A DNA stretch of 64,000 nt from Paludibacteraceae bacterium (lineage in GTDB: Bacteria; Bacteroidota; Bacteroidia; Bacteroidales; Paludibacteraceae). Positions 17,807 through 26,606 of this stretch are shown here, one piece after another (position 1 is the first letter of the stretch; each line of letters starts with the position of its first letter). A program made the position numbers and the translations under genes. Where the stretch lies: contig JAKSKV010000011.1 in assembly GCA_024401555.1 (NCBI GenBank), positions 1 to 64,000 of the forward strand. The letters are read 5' to 3'. A model generated the notes under the pieces. It did no database searches, was not told the DNA's origin, and worked only from the letters and a program-made list of their open reading frames with translations.

Positions 17807-18859
17807 ATGAACATATACGACATTACATCTTTCGGCGGATTTATCTGCGTCATTATCCTTTTGTTAGCGCTGGATTTAGGCGTTTTCCACAAAGAGGACC
17901 ACGAGGTCACCTTCAAGGAATCGTTGGTCTGGACTTGCGTATGGATCACTACCTCTTTACTATTCAGTGGCGTCATCTACTGCTTCGGAGAATACATCCA
18001 TGGCATCACATCCATGGAGGCGTTGGAGGCGATCAACCAAAAGCACGGGCATGGATTAACGCTTCTTCCCCAAGCTGGGCTTGAGGAGAACCTTCACATA
18101 TATCGCAAGGCGCTGACACTGGAGTACCTCTCCGGCTATGTCATAGAGAAGATGCTCTCTTTAGACAATATATTCGTGATGATCATGATTTTCATGAGTT
18201 TCGGCATCGAAAAGAAGTATTACCACCGAGTGCTTTTCTTCGGCATCATCGGTGCCATCATCCTCCGTTTCATCTTTATCTTCACCTGCTCCGCCCTCAT
18301 TCATCAATTCTCTTGGGTATTGGCCATATTCGGTGTGATATTGATCATTTCAGGAGGCAAACTACTATTCGGCAAAGAGGAGGAGGAAAAAATCGATACG
18401 GAGAACCATCCTGTCGTGAAATTCGCCTCCAAACATTTCAAACTTTTGAGGGAGTACAAAGGGCACAATTTCTTCGTGAAAAAAGATGGCAAACGCTACA
18501 TCACCGCCCTATTCCTGGTACTATTGGTGATAGAGTTCTCCGACGTGCTTTTCGCCGTGGATTCCATTCCTGCGATCTTCTCCATCACCAGAGATCCTTA
18601 CATCGTATTTTTCTCCAACATATTCGCTATTTTAGGGCTCAGATCACTCTTCTTCATGCTTAGCAGCGTGATGGGTATGTTCTGCAGACTCCCTATTGGA
18701 TTAGGCATCCTACTGGCCTTTATTGGCGTGAAATTGTCACTCAACGTCTTCTTCGGATTCGAAATAGATCCTGGGGTATCCCTACTCATTATACTATCCA
18801 TCCTGACCTTGAGCATCATCGCCTCTCTGGTTTTCCCAGAGAAGAAAGAGGAGGAATAA
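17807..18859 (+). CDS. TerC/Alx-family integral membrane protein
   Basis: A 350-residue polytopic membrane protein with about eight or nine predicted helices. It carries the TerC signatures EKMLSLDNIFVMIMIF and EFSDVLFAVDSIPAIF, where buried acidic residues are thought to bind metal. The family includes Alx, linked to manganese export and alkaline response, and TerC, linked to tellurite resistance and metalation of secreted proteins. No ter-operon partners are near. It follows hybrid sensor 2 with a 3-bp gap and shares its likely transcript. Confidence 0.9.
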   Translation: MNIYDITSFGGFICVIILLLALDLGVFHKEDHEVTFKESLVWTCVWITTSLLFSGVIYCFGEYIHGITSMEALEAINQKHGHGLTLLPQAGLEENLHIYRKALTLEYLSGYVIEKMLSLDNIFVMIMIFMSFGIEKKYYHRVLFFGIIGAIILRFIFIFTCSALIHQFSWVLAIFGVILIISGGKLLFGKEEEEKIDTENHPVVKFASKHFKLLREYKGHNFFVKKDGKRYITALFLVLLVIEFSDVLFAVDSIPAIFSITRDPYIVFFSNIFAILGLRSLFFMLSSVMGMFCRLPIGLGILLAFIGVKLSLNVFFGFEIDPGVSLLIILSILTLSIIASLVFPEKKEEE

Positions 18860-18877
18860 ATTGAGGCACAAAATAGA

Positions 18878-18915
18878 ACAGAGGGCTGTCCACTATAGCG
18901 TGAACAGCCCTCTGT
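18878..18915. terminator. Shared terminator between the TerC gene and manC
   Basis: A 12-bp perfect stem, ACAGAGGGCTGT and its complement, with a 14-base loop, sits between two convergent genes. The T tracts on either side are short. Confidence 0.6.
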
Positions 18916-18942
18916 AATTTATGAGGACGGCAATGAAATTGA

Positions 18943-20025
18943 TTATATAAACTCCTCGCCGATCTTTACCTGCGTGTCGTTCACGAATTGACGGATACGT
19001 TGCTCCTCCTCCTTTTTGCAGATCAACAACGCCTTATCAGCCTCAGCGACAATGTAACCGTCAAGGCCTTGGATAACCGCCAACCTACCCTCTGGGAGAG
19101 CGACCACATTATTCTTGCTCTCATACAAGAGTGTCTTACACTTCAACGTCACATTTTGGTTCTCGTCCTTGTCGGCATGCTCATAAACAGATCCCCAAGT
19201 ACCCAAATCGGACCATCCGAAGTTGGCCGCCAAAACATGAACATTGTTCGCCTTCTCCAAAATCGCATAGTCGATGGAGATATTGGTACAAGATTGATAA
19301 ATGCTATCAATGAAGGCTTGCTCCTGATCGGTTCCGTAACAATCTTTACCCTTCTCGAACTTACGGTTCATTTCGTTCAAGTAGAGGTCGAAAGCCGCGA
19401 TAATGGTCTTCACGTTCCACAAGAACATACCCGAATTCCAAAAGAAGTCACCGCTCTCCAAGAACATACGAGCCATCTCAATATTAGGCTTCTCGGTAAA
19501 GGTCTTCACCTTCATGATATTTTGGCCACCTGTGATATCAGCCACCTGAATGTAACCATAACCCGTTTCAGGTCGGCTTGGCTTGATACCCAAGGTAAGG
19601 ATATCATCATGAGTGCTAGTATATTCAAGACCACACTTAATGGTCTGAACAAACTCATCCTCCTTCAAAATCAAATGATCGGACGGAGAAACCACCACGT
19701 TTGCATCCGGATTCTCAGCCAAGATACGATTCATGGCATACGCGATGCAAGGAGCGGTATTACGTCTGGCAGGTTCCAAAAGCACTTGGTTCTCCTTTAA
19801 TTCAGGCAATTGTTCCAAAATCAAATCCTTGTAATGGCTATTGGAAGCGATCAAGATATTCTCCTTAGGAACAATCTTCAAGAAACGGTCGTAGGTCATT
19901 TGCAACAAGGAACGGCCCGTTCCAAAGAAATCCAAAAACTGCTTAGGCTTGTTATTTGTGCTGAATGGCCAAAAACGGCTACCAACGCCACCCGCCATAA
20001 TCACGCAATAATTATTATTTTTCAT
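18943..20025 (-). CDS. manC: Mannose-1-phosphate guanylyltransferase
   Basis: A 360-residue nucleotidyltransferase that makes GDP-mannose from mannose 1-phosphate and GTP, a donor for surface polysaccharide and fucose synthesis. The N-terminal loop MAGGVGSRFWP with downstream KPKQF binds nucleotide and phosphate; SPSDHLIL and FTEKPN are further family motifs. It lacks the C-terminal mannose-6-phosphate isomerase domain of bifunctional ManC proteins, as is usual in Bacteroidota. The ATG at 20025 is chosen over the GTG one codon upstream. It converges with the TerC gene. Confidence 0.92.
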   Translation of the reverse strand: MKNNNYCVIMAGGVGSRFWPFSTNNKPKQFLDFFGTGRSLLQMTYDRFLKIVPKENILIASNSHYKDLILEQLPELKENQVLLEPARRNTAPCIAYAMNRILAENPDANVVVSPSDHLILKEDEFVQTIKCGLEYTSTHDDILTLGIKPSRPETGYGYIQVADITGGQNIMKVKTFTEKPNIEMARMFLESGDFFWNSGMFLWNVKTIIAAFDLYLNEMNRKFEKGKDCYGTDQEQAFIDSIYQSCTNISIDYAILEKANNVHVLAANFGWSDLGTWGSVYEHADKDENQNVTLKCKTLLYESKNNVVALPEGRLAVIQGLDGYIVAEADKALLICKKEEEQRIRQFVNDTQVKIGEEFI

Positions 20026-20028
20026 CAC

Positions 20029-20410
20029 TTATTAATTGTTTCAGGATTAACCCGTTTATTATATTTTCTTACCAAATCTTTACAAAGTAGTCATCCATTC
20101 CAAACGACAGACACACCATGGGCATATCTATGCGCCGCAATGGAATATTTCATCGCAAAAATAACAATTCTATCCGAATAAAAGCCTCTTTTAACTAAAT
20201 TTAAAAACAAATATCATCTGTTAGGATATCAATGAGGTGAATAGAGAAAAGCTGATACAGCAGCACTTTCCCAAAATTTACACTATTAAGCGCAGAAAAA
20301 TGCAGTGACATTACATTTTCCGCACTTATTTGTGCAAATATGTAAATTTCTATTGAAAAATTTCGTGCATTCTAAGACAGGTCGCCGATAGGGAAACCAG
20401 TCTGCTCTAT
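20029..20410. other. Intergenic region between manC and the CRISPR array
   Basis: No gene is supported. On the minus strand CAAAAATA at 20156-20163 is the complement of TATTTTTG, a possible manC promoter element with a leader of about 125 bases. The part next to the array (about 20280-20375) is AT-rich and could be the array leader, but no promoter match on the plus strand was found there. Confidence 0.4.
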
Positions 20411-21207
20411 GTTGTGAATTGCTTTCAAATTCAATATCTTTGAGGATCAACAACAGTGCACTTAAAAAATAAGTAGTCATGAAGAGAGTTGTGAATTGCT
20501 TTCAAATTCAATATCTTTGAGGATCAACAACAGTTTGGAGTCATATATGCTGTTAACGTCCAATGTTGTGAATCGCTTTCAAATTCAATATCTTTGAGGA
20601 TCAACAACAGTTACGATGCCGAGGGCGCCGTTCTTAAATGCGTTGTGAATCGCTTTCAAATTCAATATCTTTGAGGATCAACAACAGTTATCTTCTTCTT
20701 ACTTCTATTTCAACCATAGTTGTGAATCGCTTTCAAATTCAATATCTTTGAGGATCAACAACAGTGGACTATTCGGAAAAATGGACTGCAAAGAGTTGTG
20801 AATCGCTTTCAAATTCAATATCTTTGAGGTTCAACAACAGTAAATCAATACATTATGTATGTTTTTCAATGGTTGTGAATCGCTTTCAAATTCAATATCT
20901 TTGAGGATCAACAACAGTTGCAGTAGGTTTCAACAGAGCTTCAGACAAGTTGTGAATCGCTTTCAAATTCAATATCTTTGAGGATCAACAACAGTGGACA
21001 ATACATACCTTATCCTGATCAAGGAGTTGTGAATTGCTTTCAAATTCAATATCTTTGAGGACCAACAACAGTAGAAAAGGCTTTGTGCGGTTATCGTACA
21101 AAGTTGTGAATTGCTTTCAAATTCAATATCTTTGAGGACCAACAACAGTGGCGTGTACGATCAATTGATTGACGAGAAGGTTGTGAATTGCTTTCAAATT
21201 CAATATC
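20411..21207 (+). CRISPR. Type II-C CRISPR array: 10 complete repeats plus one truncated repeat, 10 spacers
   Basis: Repeats of 47 bp start at 20411, 20488, 20565, 20642, 20719, 20795, 20872, 20949, 21026 and 21103; the eleventh starts at 21180 and stops after 28 bp. Spacers are 30 bp, except 29 bp for the fifth. Each full repeat begins GTTGTGAATYGC and ends CAACAACAGT. Complementarity to the tracrRNA shows that the plus strand is the crRNA strand. Inside each repeat TTG at positions 2-4 and TATCTTTG at 25-32 are 20 bp apart, a complete Bacteroidota promoter, so each spacer can be transcribed separately as in other II-C arrays. Repeats 3-8 have C at position 10, and repeats 9-10 read GAGGACC where most read GAGGATC. 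Confidence 0.97.
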
Positions 21208-21461
21208 ATACAGTTTTCGTCACACGATACCACGGCGCACTCATTTTCAAGCAAAGCGGACAGCAGTCCAGAAGTGATGGTGATCTGTTTATTATCAAGA
21301 ATCACGAAACCAATATCCTCTATCGGACGAGTAACAACGGCGTCATCTTTCGTGTGTTGCGGCATATCACTCTTATCCACCTCTGGGAGGCGGATAACCA
21401 TCTGTTTATTGCGAAGTGACAAATACGCAGCAGTGGTGAAACATAGAGTTTTCTTGATCAT
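21208..21461 (-). pseudogene. cas1: cas1 remnant (N-terminal ~84 codons only)
   Basis: Translation from the ATG at 21461 gives MIKKTLCF...AYLSLRNKQMVIRLPEV, then IEDIGFVILDNKQITIT and LLENECAVVSCDEN. These match the N-terminal domain of type II Cas1, a protein of about 300 residues. After about residue 84 the frame enters CRISPR repeat sequence at 21207 and reads nonsense. The C-terminal catalytic domain is gone, so no integrase activity is possible. It sits 61 bp downstream of cas9 on the same strand, the normal cas9-cas1-cas2 order. No cas2 is visible. The remnant is explained by a deletion joining mid-cas1 to mid-repeat. Confidence 0.9.
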
Positions 21462-21522
21462 AGTAGCAATTTATGATTATACTGATAGTAGCGACACCTT
21501 TGAGGCACCACTACTAAAATGT

Positions 21523-24500
21523 CTAATATTCCCCAACACCAACAATTTGTCCGATGTGGTTTACACGGACTTTAACAATACAATTTACAAAATTGATGTT
21601 TTTAAATTGCTTGTATGTAATGTCTTTAATATCGTGGGTTACAGACGTCTCTAAATGATGACGAAAAACATAATCTCTTACAGCACTATTCCCATAAACA
21701 ACTTTTGACATTGTTTGTACTCTGTAAATGTTTTGACTTATTTGATTATAAATTGACGGATCCATCAAATCTACCTCCTTGGGGTTAAACCCTGTCTTCT
21801 CATTAGGGAACACAAAATATTCATTTTGTTTCATAGTGAATAAGAAATGCCATCCATCGTCTTGTCTGTATTCCTTGTCTATGATTGGTAACCCCATACA
21901 TTTTCGTATTGTCGCCTCAAAGAAAGAAACTGGGCAGTCTTGTATATTACCCTCTTTATCACGATAGATCGCAACATGGTGATTATTGTTAGTACTTACA
22001 TAATCAGACGGGATTCGTTGACCGTTTTCATCAATGATTATATTGCCAAATTTATCTCTCTTTTCTCGAAGAGAGACAACATTACTTTTGCCTTTAATTG
22101 TAACACGCTTAATAGCAATCCCTTTTTCTTTATTTAAATAAATTGGATTATTCTCAATATCTGCAAATGCCTTCTTTGCATCGTTCCCATATTCTTTCAA
22201 ACGCGCTACAAGAACCTCACGTACTTTGGGGTCTATTATCTTATCTACTTTTAAATCCGGAGTGATTTTTTCTCGAATGGTATATTGAACAGCAGGATAT
22301 AAAACAGTCACTTTGGCAGGCACACAATTGGCATGAATGTCTCCATCTAACCAAATTGGATTTTTATCCAAAGCGTTTTTACCCGTGAAGGCTTTCTTGG
22401 CATCTCCATTAAACTCCGCAAGTCGTTTTGCCAATGCTTCGCGGTAAATCTTCTTGGAAACCATTGAGATGTGTTCCGCATCAAAAGAGCCACCTACTTT
22501 TTCTTCCTTGGTTTCAAAAAAGTTGAGTCGACCATATACCTTCTCGTTATGCAACTGACCTCTAGGCGTTTGTGTTACTTGACCTCTAACTAGTCTCTTT
22601 TCTCCAGATGCGGTCACTACTTCTGTAACCTTTTTGTTTCTTGCCTTGTTAACATTTTTAGTGGTTACCTTATTCTTCGCCTTTATTGATACGAGAATGT
22701 TCTCCAAATGTTTTTTTGCCTCTTTTCTAAATTGATCAAGGGGCATAGGTGGTATAAATAGAAGCCTTCCTTTCTCATTGCGATACAGTTCTTTTCTTTC
22801 GATACCATACACAGCACTCGTTCTTTCTGATTTGCTTAGTTTGCTGAAATCATACTCCGACAAATCTATGTAATCATCAATGCCTTTTCCTACTCGAGCA
22901 TTTAGATTATTGAGATACTGAATGTAACTACGTTTGGTAAAAGCAATAGTCAACGCATCCATGGCGTGATGGCGATGGTCATTTCTTTTTGTCCAATCTT
23001 TGATACGACTAATTGTCCGACCATCTTTGTCTTTGAAGTATTCCACCATACCTAATGCCTCATATTTCTCCCAATTAAGTTCTTTCATAACATCAACCAA
23101 TTGCCAATCCTCTCGCAATCTATCTGTAACAGAACCTGTAGTCGCCACAACAGACCGGACAAGGGTTCCTAGAATCTCCTGAGCTTTTTTCGATATGTAT
23201 TGAGAGTCACGAAGGTCGCGATTGATGAAGTCATTAGGAATTTCAGACTCTGTCATCAAGAGTTTGTTTCGTTTCGCCTTACTGATTTGTCCATCTTTGA
23301 ACAACTTTTCAATACGGTTTTTGTATTCTTCAACCCCACTCTCCCCATATTCTGCTTGCACAAAATCTAATGCTGTAGCATTGCTCTTTTTGAGGTTTAC
23401 CGACCTTACCTCTAAGGTCTTATTTGAGAAAGAATCGTCAAACAATTTTGCTTGAGGGATAATATGCTCAATATCAAACTCCTTGCTGAAGATTTTTTCT
23501 TCAGGAATGTAGGTGTTTGAGTATAACGTTTTGAATCCATTTGAAGCAAGTTCTAAATACAATTTGTAACGAATAATATCGTTTCGACTCACATTTTCAA
23601 TGCCAAATTTCCTTGTAATTTCCTCTTTCAACTTTCCATGCAATCGTGTAGTCGCTTCGACATTTGCAGTCATTTCACTTCTTTCTTTCGCACTTTTCTT
23701 TAGCTCACGCGCCAACTCAATTCGAATTTCATCAGGTCTTCCATAAGTTTCAACCACTCCATTCACAACATGAATCATTTGGTTGATAATCTTCTCTACC
23801 ACTGGGTTGCGTAAACTATTCTTCGGAAGGACATCCAACCTGTCTTTCAAAACTTTATTGTCAATCTCCTCTTTTGTGAGAGATTGCTTCGAATGTCTAT
23901 AACCCGCATATTCACAAGCTACACTATATTCATTGCCTTCTTGTAAGTATGGCAATATTTTACGGATAGCCTTAGTGCTAAGATTTCCGTAATCCTCTTG
24001 AAACACAACATTGGCTATTATTCGCGCATATTCCTCCGGCATGTTAGTAATCTCACTAACTTTAGAAACAAGGCTTTGATCCCCTGTCGCAGAATTGTCT
24101 CCTTCATATGAGTATAGAAGATGCCACAATCGGAACATAGGTTGTTGTTCAAATTCAGAAACAGACAACTTAGAATCATAGTCAAATGCGATAAAATCGG
24201 TTTTAAACCCTTCCGTTTCGAAAATTTGTTTCACGATAGAAAGATTCTCTTCCGCATTTCCTTTGGAGAAATCAACGTTATTGTGTCCACTTGTCTCAAC
24301 AATAGCAGCATACGCCTTAAAGAGTTCCGCTTGAGTACGATTACCTTCTATTTGTTTAAAATTCAGCTCTAATGATTTATCATCACCGAACAATAATTTC
24401 AACACTTCGCTGGCAGATAGTTTTTCCTTAACACGAAGTTCTTTTATTAAAAGCTCTTTTTCTTCTGGGAACAAGTATCTTCCCGACTCAAAATCCACAA

Positions 24501-25815
24501 ACTTATCTGTGCGTTTGATTTTCCTCTTATTGTCACTAAATTTAACAGTAATATTGTTCAGCACCTGCCAAGTTTTGAATTCCTGAAATAGAGGAGAGGA
24601 TTTAGGACACACGTGTGGACCAATAAGCTTTTTCTTAATTTTACCATCGCACTCTATTTCCACTTCCCTACCCTCTAATTCACAAATTGATATCAACCCC
24701 TTTTGCGATTTCAATCTCCTTTGATGGAAAATGATATAGTCTCGTACTTCATGTTTCAGTTCATCAGTAAGTTCTTTGTGAAACTTAGCTTGTGTTTCCC
24801 AAATCCTCTCAAATTCATCCATGTAATCTTGCCTGTAAAAAACTTGGTTTTTCAAACTGAAATGAGGGTTCTTTTCTAGTTCAGACATCTGATACTGACC
24901 TACGGTTTGATTGTTAAAATACAGCACCTTACTACGGTCACTAATACCTCCCAAATAACCACTCGAACCAGAAATTTGCCCATTGATTTCCTGAAGTACA
25001 ACAGCCAATTCTTCTAATCCGATTTGTTCGGTCAGGGCATTGCATCTCCACTTATACGTCTCAATCTTTTGATCGAGGCCTTTAGTAGTCCGTTTCACAC
25101 CAACGATTTTGAAAGGATCTTTCAAAATGCCCCATGTTTGGCTTTTATTTTTTCCAACCGTTTTTTCTTTTACCTCATCAGTCATCTGAGCAGGATAGAA
25201 ACACTTCTGCACTTGCCATATTTTATCAAATTCCTTCTGCAAATCAGAGCGATAGAAGTCTGGGATCGCAAATTTTCCTCGCAAGAGACGATTGTACACG
25301 AACTGTCCAGGCGTAAGATTTCGATCACACATCTCTATTGCAATTTTCATACCATCAATCAGTTGACCATCTTCCGTACCTTTGACTTTTCGACTACTTT
25401 TATAACCTCGCTTTTTATTGATTTGCAAAAGTATTCTAGCGAATTGCGCTAAAGACACCTCTTCTTCAACCGCTTTAGCCCTAAGGCGATACGTTTCGAA
25501 GGTAGTCGCATTCCCGTTCTCAGTTAGAATACTGTCATCAGAAATAATATTAGATCTTTTCATCGCATCAATCAAATGCTCTCTACGAAGTTTGTACCTC
25601 TGCAAATTTCTTCGAGCACTTCTTTTATTTGTTCTATCTGCATTTGTAGTAATGCTTTTGCCCTTTTCGAATTTTATGCTCTCATCAACTGTCAATGGAT
25701 TCACTCTAACTCCGAGTTTAATGATAGATGACGTTTCGTCTTGTTTATCTGCCTCATTTACATATGCCCAACCAATCGAGTTGGTTCCCAAATCTAAGCC
25801 TAAGATTTTTTTCAT
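21523..25815 (-). CDS. cas9: CRISPR-associated endonuclease Cas9 (type II-C)
   Basis: A 1430-residue RNA-guided DNA nuclease. The RuvC-I motif is KILGLDLGTNSIGWA with Asp8, followed by an Arg-rich bridge helix (TNKRSARRNLQRYKLRR). RuvC-II is EIRIELAREL, the HNH motif is FDIEHIIPQ with His784, and RuvC-III is HRHHAMDA with Asp953. All catalytic residues are present and there is no frameshift. The length suits the long II-C enzymes of Bacteroidota. The C-terminal PAM-interacting region begins after about residue 1050. The gene is visibly AT-richer than the housekeeping genes nearby, which suggests horizontal acquisition. No csn2 or cas4 is present. Confidence 0.97.
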   Translation of the reverse strand: MKKILGLDLGTNSIGWAYVNEADKQDETSSIIKLGVRVNPLTVDESIKFEKGKSITTNADRTNKRSARRNLQRYKLRREHLIDAMKRSNIISDDSILTENGNATTFETYRLRAKAVEEEVSLAQFARILLQINKKRGYKSSRKVKGTEDGQLIDGMKIAIEMCDRNLTPGQFVYNRLLRGKFAIPDFYRSDLQKEFDKIWQVQKCFYPAQMTDEVKEKTVGKNKSQTWGILKDPFKIVGVKRTTKGLDQKIETYKWRCNALTEQIGLEELAVVLQEINGQISGSSGYLGGISDRSKVLYFNNQTVGQYQMSELEKNPHFSLKNQVFYRQDYMDEFERIWETQAKFHKELTDELKHEVRDYIIFHQRRLKSQKGLISICELEGREVEIECDGKIKKKLIGPHVCPKSSPLFQEFKTWQVLNNITVKFSDNKRKIKRTDKFVDFESGRYLFPEEKELLIKELRVKEKLSASEVLKLLFGDDKSLELNFKQIEGNRTQAELFKAYAAIVETSGHNNVDFSKGNAEENLSIVKQIFETEGFKTDFIAFDYDSKLSVSEFEQQPMFRLWHLLYSYEGDNSATGDQSLVSKVSEITNMPEEYARIIANVVFQEDYGNLSTKAIRKILPYLQEGNEYSVACEYAGYRHSKQSLTKEEIDNKVLKDRLDVLPKNSLRNPVVEKIINQMIHVVNGVVETYGRPDEIRIELARELKKSAKERSEMTANVEATTRLHGKLKEEITRKFGIENVSRNDIIRYKLYLELASNGFKTLYSNTYIPEEKIFSKEFDIEHIIPQAKLFDDSFSNKTLEVRSVNLKKSNATALDFVQAEYGESGVEEYKNRIEKLFKDGQISKAKRNKLLMTESEIPNDFINRDLRDSQYISKKAQEILGTLVRSVVATTGSVTDRLREDWQLVDVMKELNWEKYEALGMVEYFKDKDGRTISRIKDWTKRNDHRHHAMDALTIAFTKRSYIQYLNNLNARVGKGIDDYIDLSEYDFSKLSKSERTSAVYGIERKELYRNEKGRLLFIPPMPLDQFRKEAKKHLENILVSIKAKNKVTTKNVNKARNKKVTEVVTASGEKRLVRGQVTQTPRGQLHNEKVYGRLNFFETKEEKVGGSFDAEHISMVSKKIYREALAKRLAEFNGDAKKAFTGKNALDKNPIWLDGDIHANCVPAKVTVLYPAVQYTIREKITPDLKVDKIIDPKVREVLVARLKEYGNDAKKAFADIENNPIYLNKEKGIAIKRVTIKGKSNVVSLREKRDKFGNIIIDENGQRIPSDYVSTNNNHHVAIYRDKEGNIQDCPVSFFEATIRKCMGLPIIDKEYRQDDGWHFLFTMKQNEYFVFPNEKTGFNPKEVDLMDPSIYNQISQNIYRVQTMSKVVYGNSAVRDYVFRHHLETSVTHDIKDITYKQFKNINFVNCIVKVRVNHIGQIVGVGEY

Positions 25816-25865
25816 GGATTTGATCTATTTTTTTTTCTTTGGGTGTGAATTTATCAAATTATATT

Positions 25866-25873
25866 TATATTTG
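25866..25873 (+). promoter_or_regulatory. Promoter -7 element TATATTTG for tracrRNA
   Basis: An exact TAnnTTTG match whose predicted start, about five bases downstream, falls at the first base of the anti-repeat. A TTTG at 25838-25841 is 24 bp upstream, slightly far for a -33 box. Confidence 0.65.
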
Positions 25874-25877
25874 CAAT

Positions 25878-25956
25878 AATTTGAAAGCAATTCACAATAA
25901 GGATTATTCCGTTGTGAAAACATTTAAAGTGGCCACCTTCGGTGGTCGCTTTTTTT
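25878..25956 (+). ncRNA. tracrRNA of the type II-C system
   Basis: Bases 25878-25897 are the exact complement of repeat positions 2-21 in the T10 variant, giving a 20-bp anti-repeat. Next come a short GGA/TCC hairpin (25901-25910), a linker, and a terminator stem GGCCACC-TTC-GGTGGTC (25931-25947) followed by seven T. The RNA is therefore about 79 bases. It is transcribed divergently from cas9, with 62 bp between the cas9 start and the anti-repeat. It supplies the partner RNA for crRNA maturation and Cas9 loading. Confidence 0.9.
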
Positions 25957-26078
25957 ATGGACAATTTTTATGGACAAACAGTAGCATTACACGCTGCAAC
26001 CAGCCCTTTTAATCCACCTGTTTTTCTACCCACAAACAAAATTAGCACTCAAAATCAAAAAAAATCCTCCCAAAAGAG

Positions 26079-26108
26079 TTGCATATTCAAAATTAATCCC
26101 TACCTTTG
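26079..26108 (+). promoter_or_regulatory. Promoter of the tRNA-Leu pair
   Basis: TTG at 26079-26081 and TACCTTTG at 26101-26108 are separated by 19 bp, a full Bacteroidota promoter, about 28 bp before the mature 5' end of the first tRNA. Confidence 0.75.
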
Positions 26109-26140
26109 CACCGCATTTGAGAACAATTTGTTCATTAATC

Positions 26141-26224
26141 GCCCAGATGGCGGAATCGGTAGACGCGCTGGTCTCAAACACCAGTGGATTCACTTCCATC
26201 CCGGTTCGACCCCGGGTCTGGGTA
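26141..26224 (+). tRNA. tRNA-Leu (anticodon CAA), copy 1
   Basis: An 84-base class II tRNA. The acceptor stem GCCCAGA pairs with TCTGGGT (one G-T), the anticodon stem-loop is CTGGT-CTCAAAC-ACCAG, a variable arm is present, and the T-arm contains GGTTCGACCCC. The discriminator is A, as expected for Leu. CCA is not encoded. Confidence 0.95.
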
Positions 26225-26254
26225 CTCAACCTAACAAACAAATAGTTCTCATTC

Positions 26255-26338
26255 GCCCAGATGGCGGAATCGGTAGACGCGCTGGTCTCAAACACCAGTG
26301 GATTCACTTCCATCCCGGTTCGACCCCGGGTCTGGGTA
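26255..26338 (+). tRNA. tRNA-Leu (anticodon CAA), copy 2
   Basis: Identical base for base to the first copy and 114 bp downstream; the identity extends 8 bases beyond the tRNA. It is a recent tandem duplication, and both copies share one promoter and one terminator. Confidence 0.95.
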
Positions 26339-26341
26339 CTC

Positions 26342-26376
26342 AACCTTCGAAGATTACTTCGGAGGTTTTCTTTTTT
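26342..26376 (+). terminator. Terminator of the tRNA-Leu pair
   Basis: The stem AACCTTCGAAG pairs with CTTCGGAGGTT (one G-T) across a 4-base loop and is followed by a T-rich run. Confidence 0.75.
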
Positions 26377-26469
26377 ATATTCCTTTTTCACAAGCCGCAA
26401 TCCGCCTATACAAGACAATGGTCAATCAACGCATTGCCATTTGAATCGTTTTCCGCTAATAAATCGGTG

Positions 26470-26602
26470 AAAAAAAAGATGGGTAGATCAAAAGACCTAC
26501 CCAATTTCGCAAAGCTTACACAAATACACTCAGATAATGTTCACGTCTCAGTTCAGAATTAAACCATTATTACACTTTATCAATAATCGTTCTGTCATTG
26601 AC
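26470..26602 (-). ncRNA. Candidate small RNA, or distal terminator of HTCS 3
   Basis: On the minus strand an exact TACCTTTG element (26607-26614) is followed about 100 bases later by a hairpin with stem GGGTAG/CTACCC (26481-26502) and eight consecutive T (26470-26477). No coding frame is supported between them. Promoter plus terminator defines a transcript of about 130 bases. The alternative is that the hairpin ends the HTCS 3 transcript, whose stop codon is about 240 bp upstream. Confidence 0.45.
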
Positions 26603-26606
26603 GTTA

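Noticed and set aside
20286-20480. Minus-strand open frame overlapping the first CRISPR repeat
   Set aside because: It includes repeat sequence and has no start context or homology; it is a chance frame.
21123-21461. A complete 112-residue gene in this frame
   Set aside because: The last ~28 codons are CRISPR repeat and spacer read backwards. Only the first ~84 codons match Cas1, so it was called a remnant.
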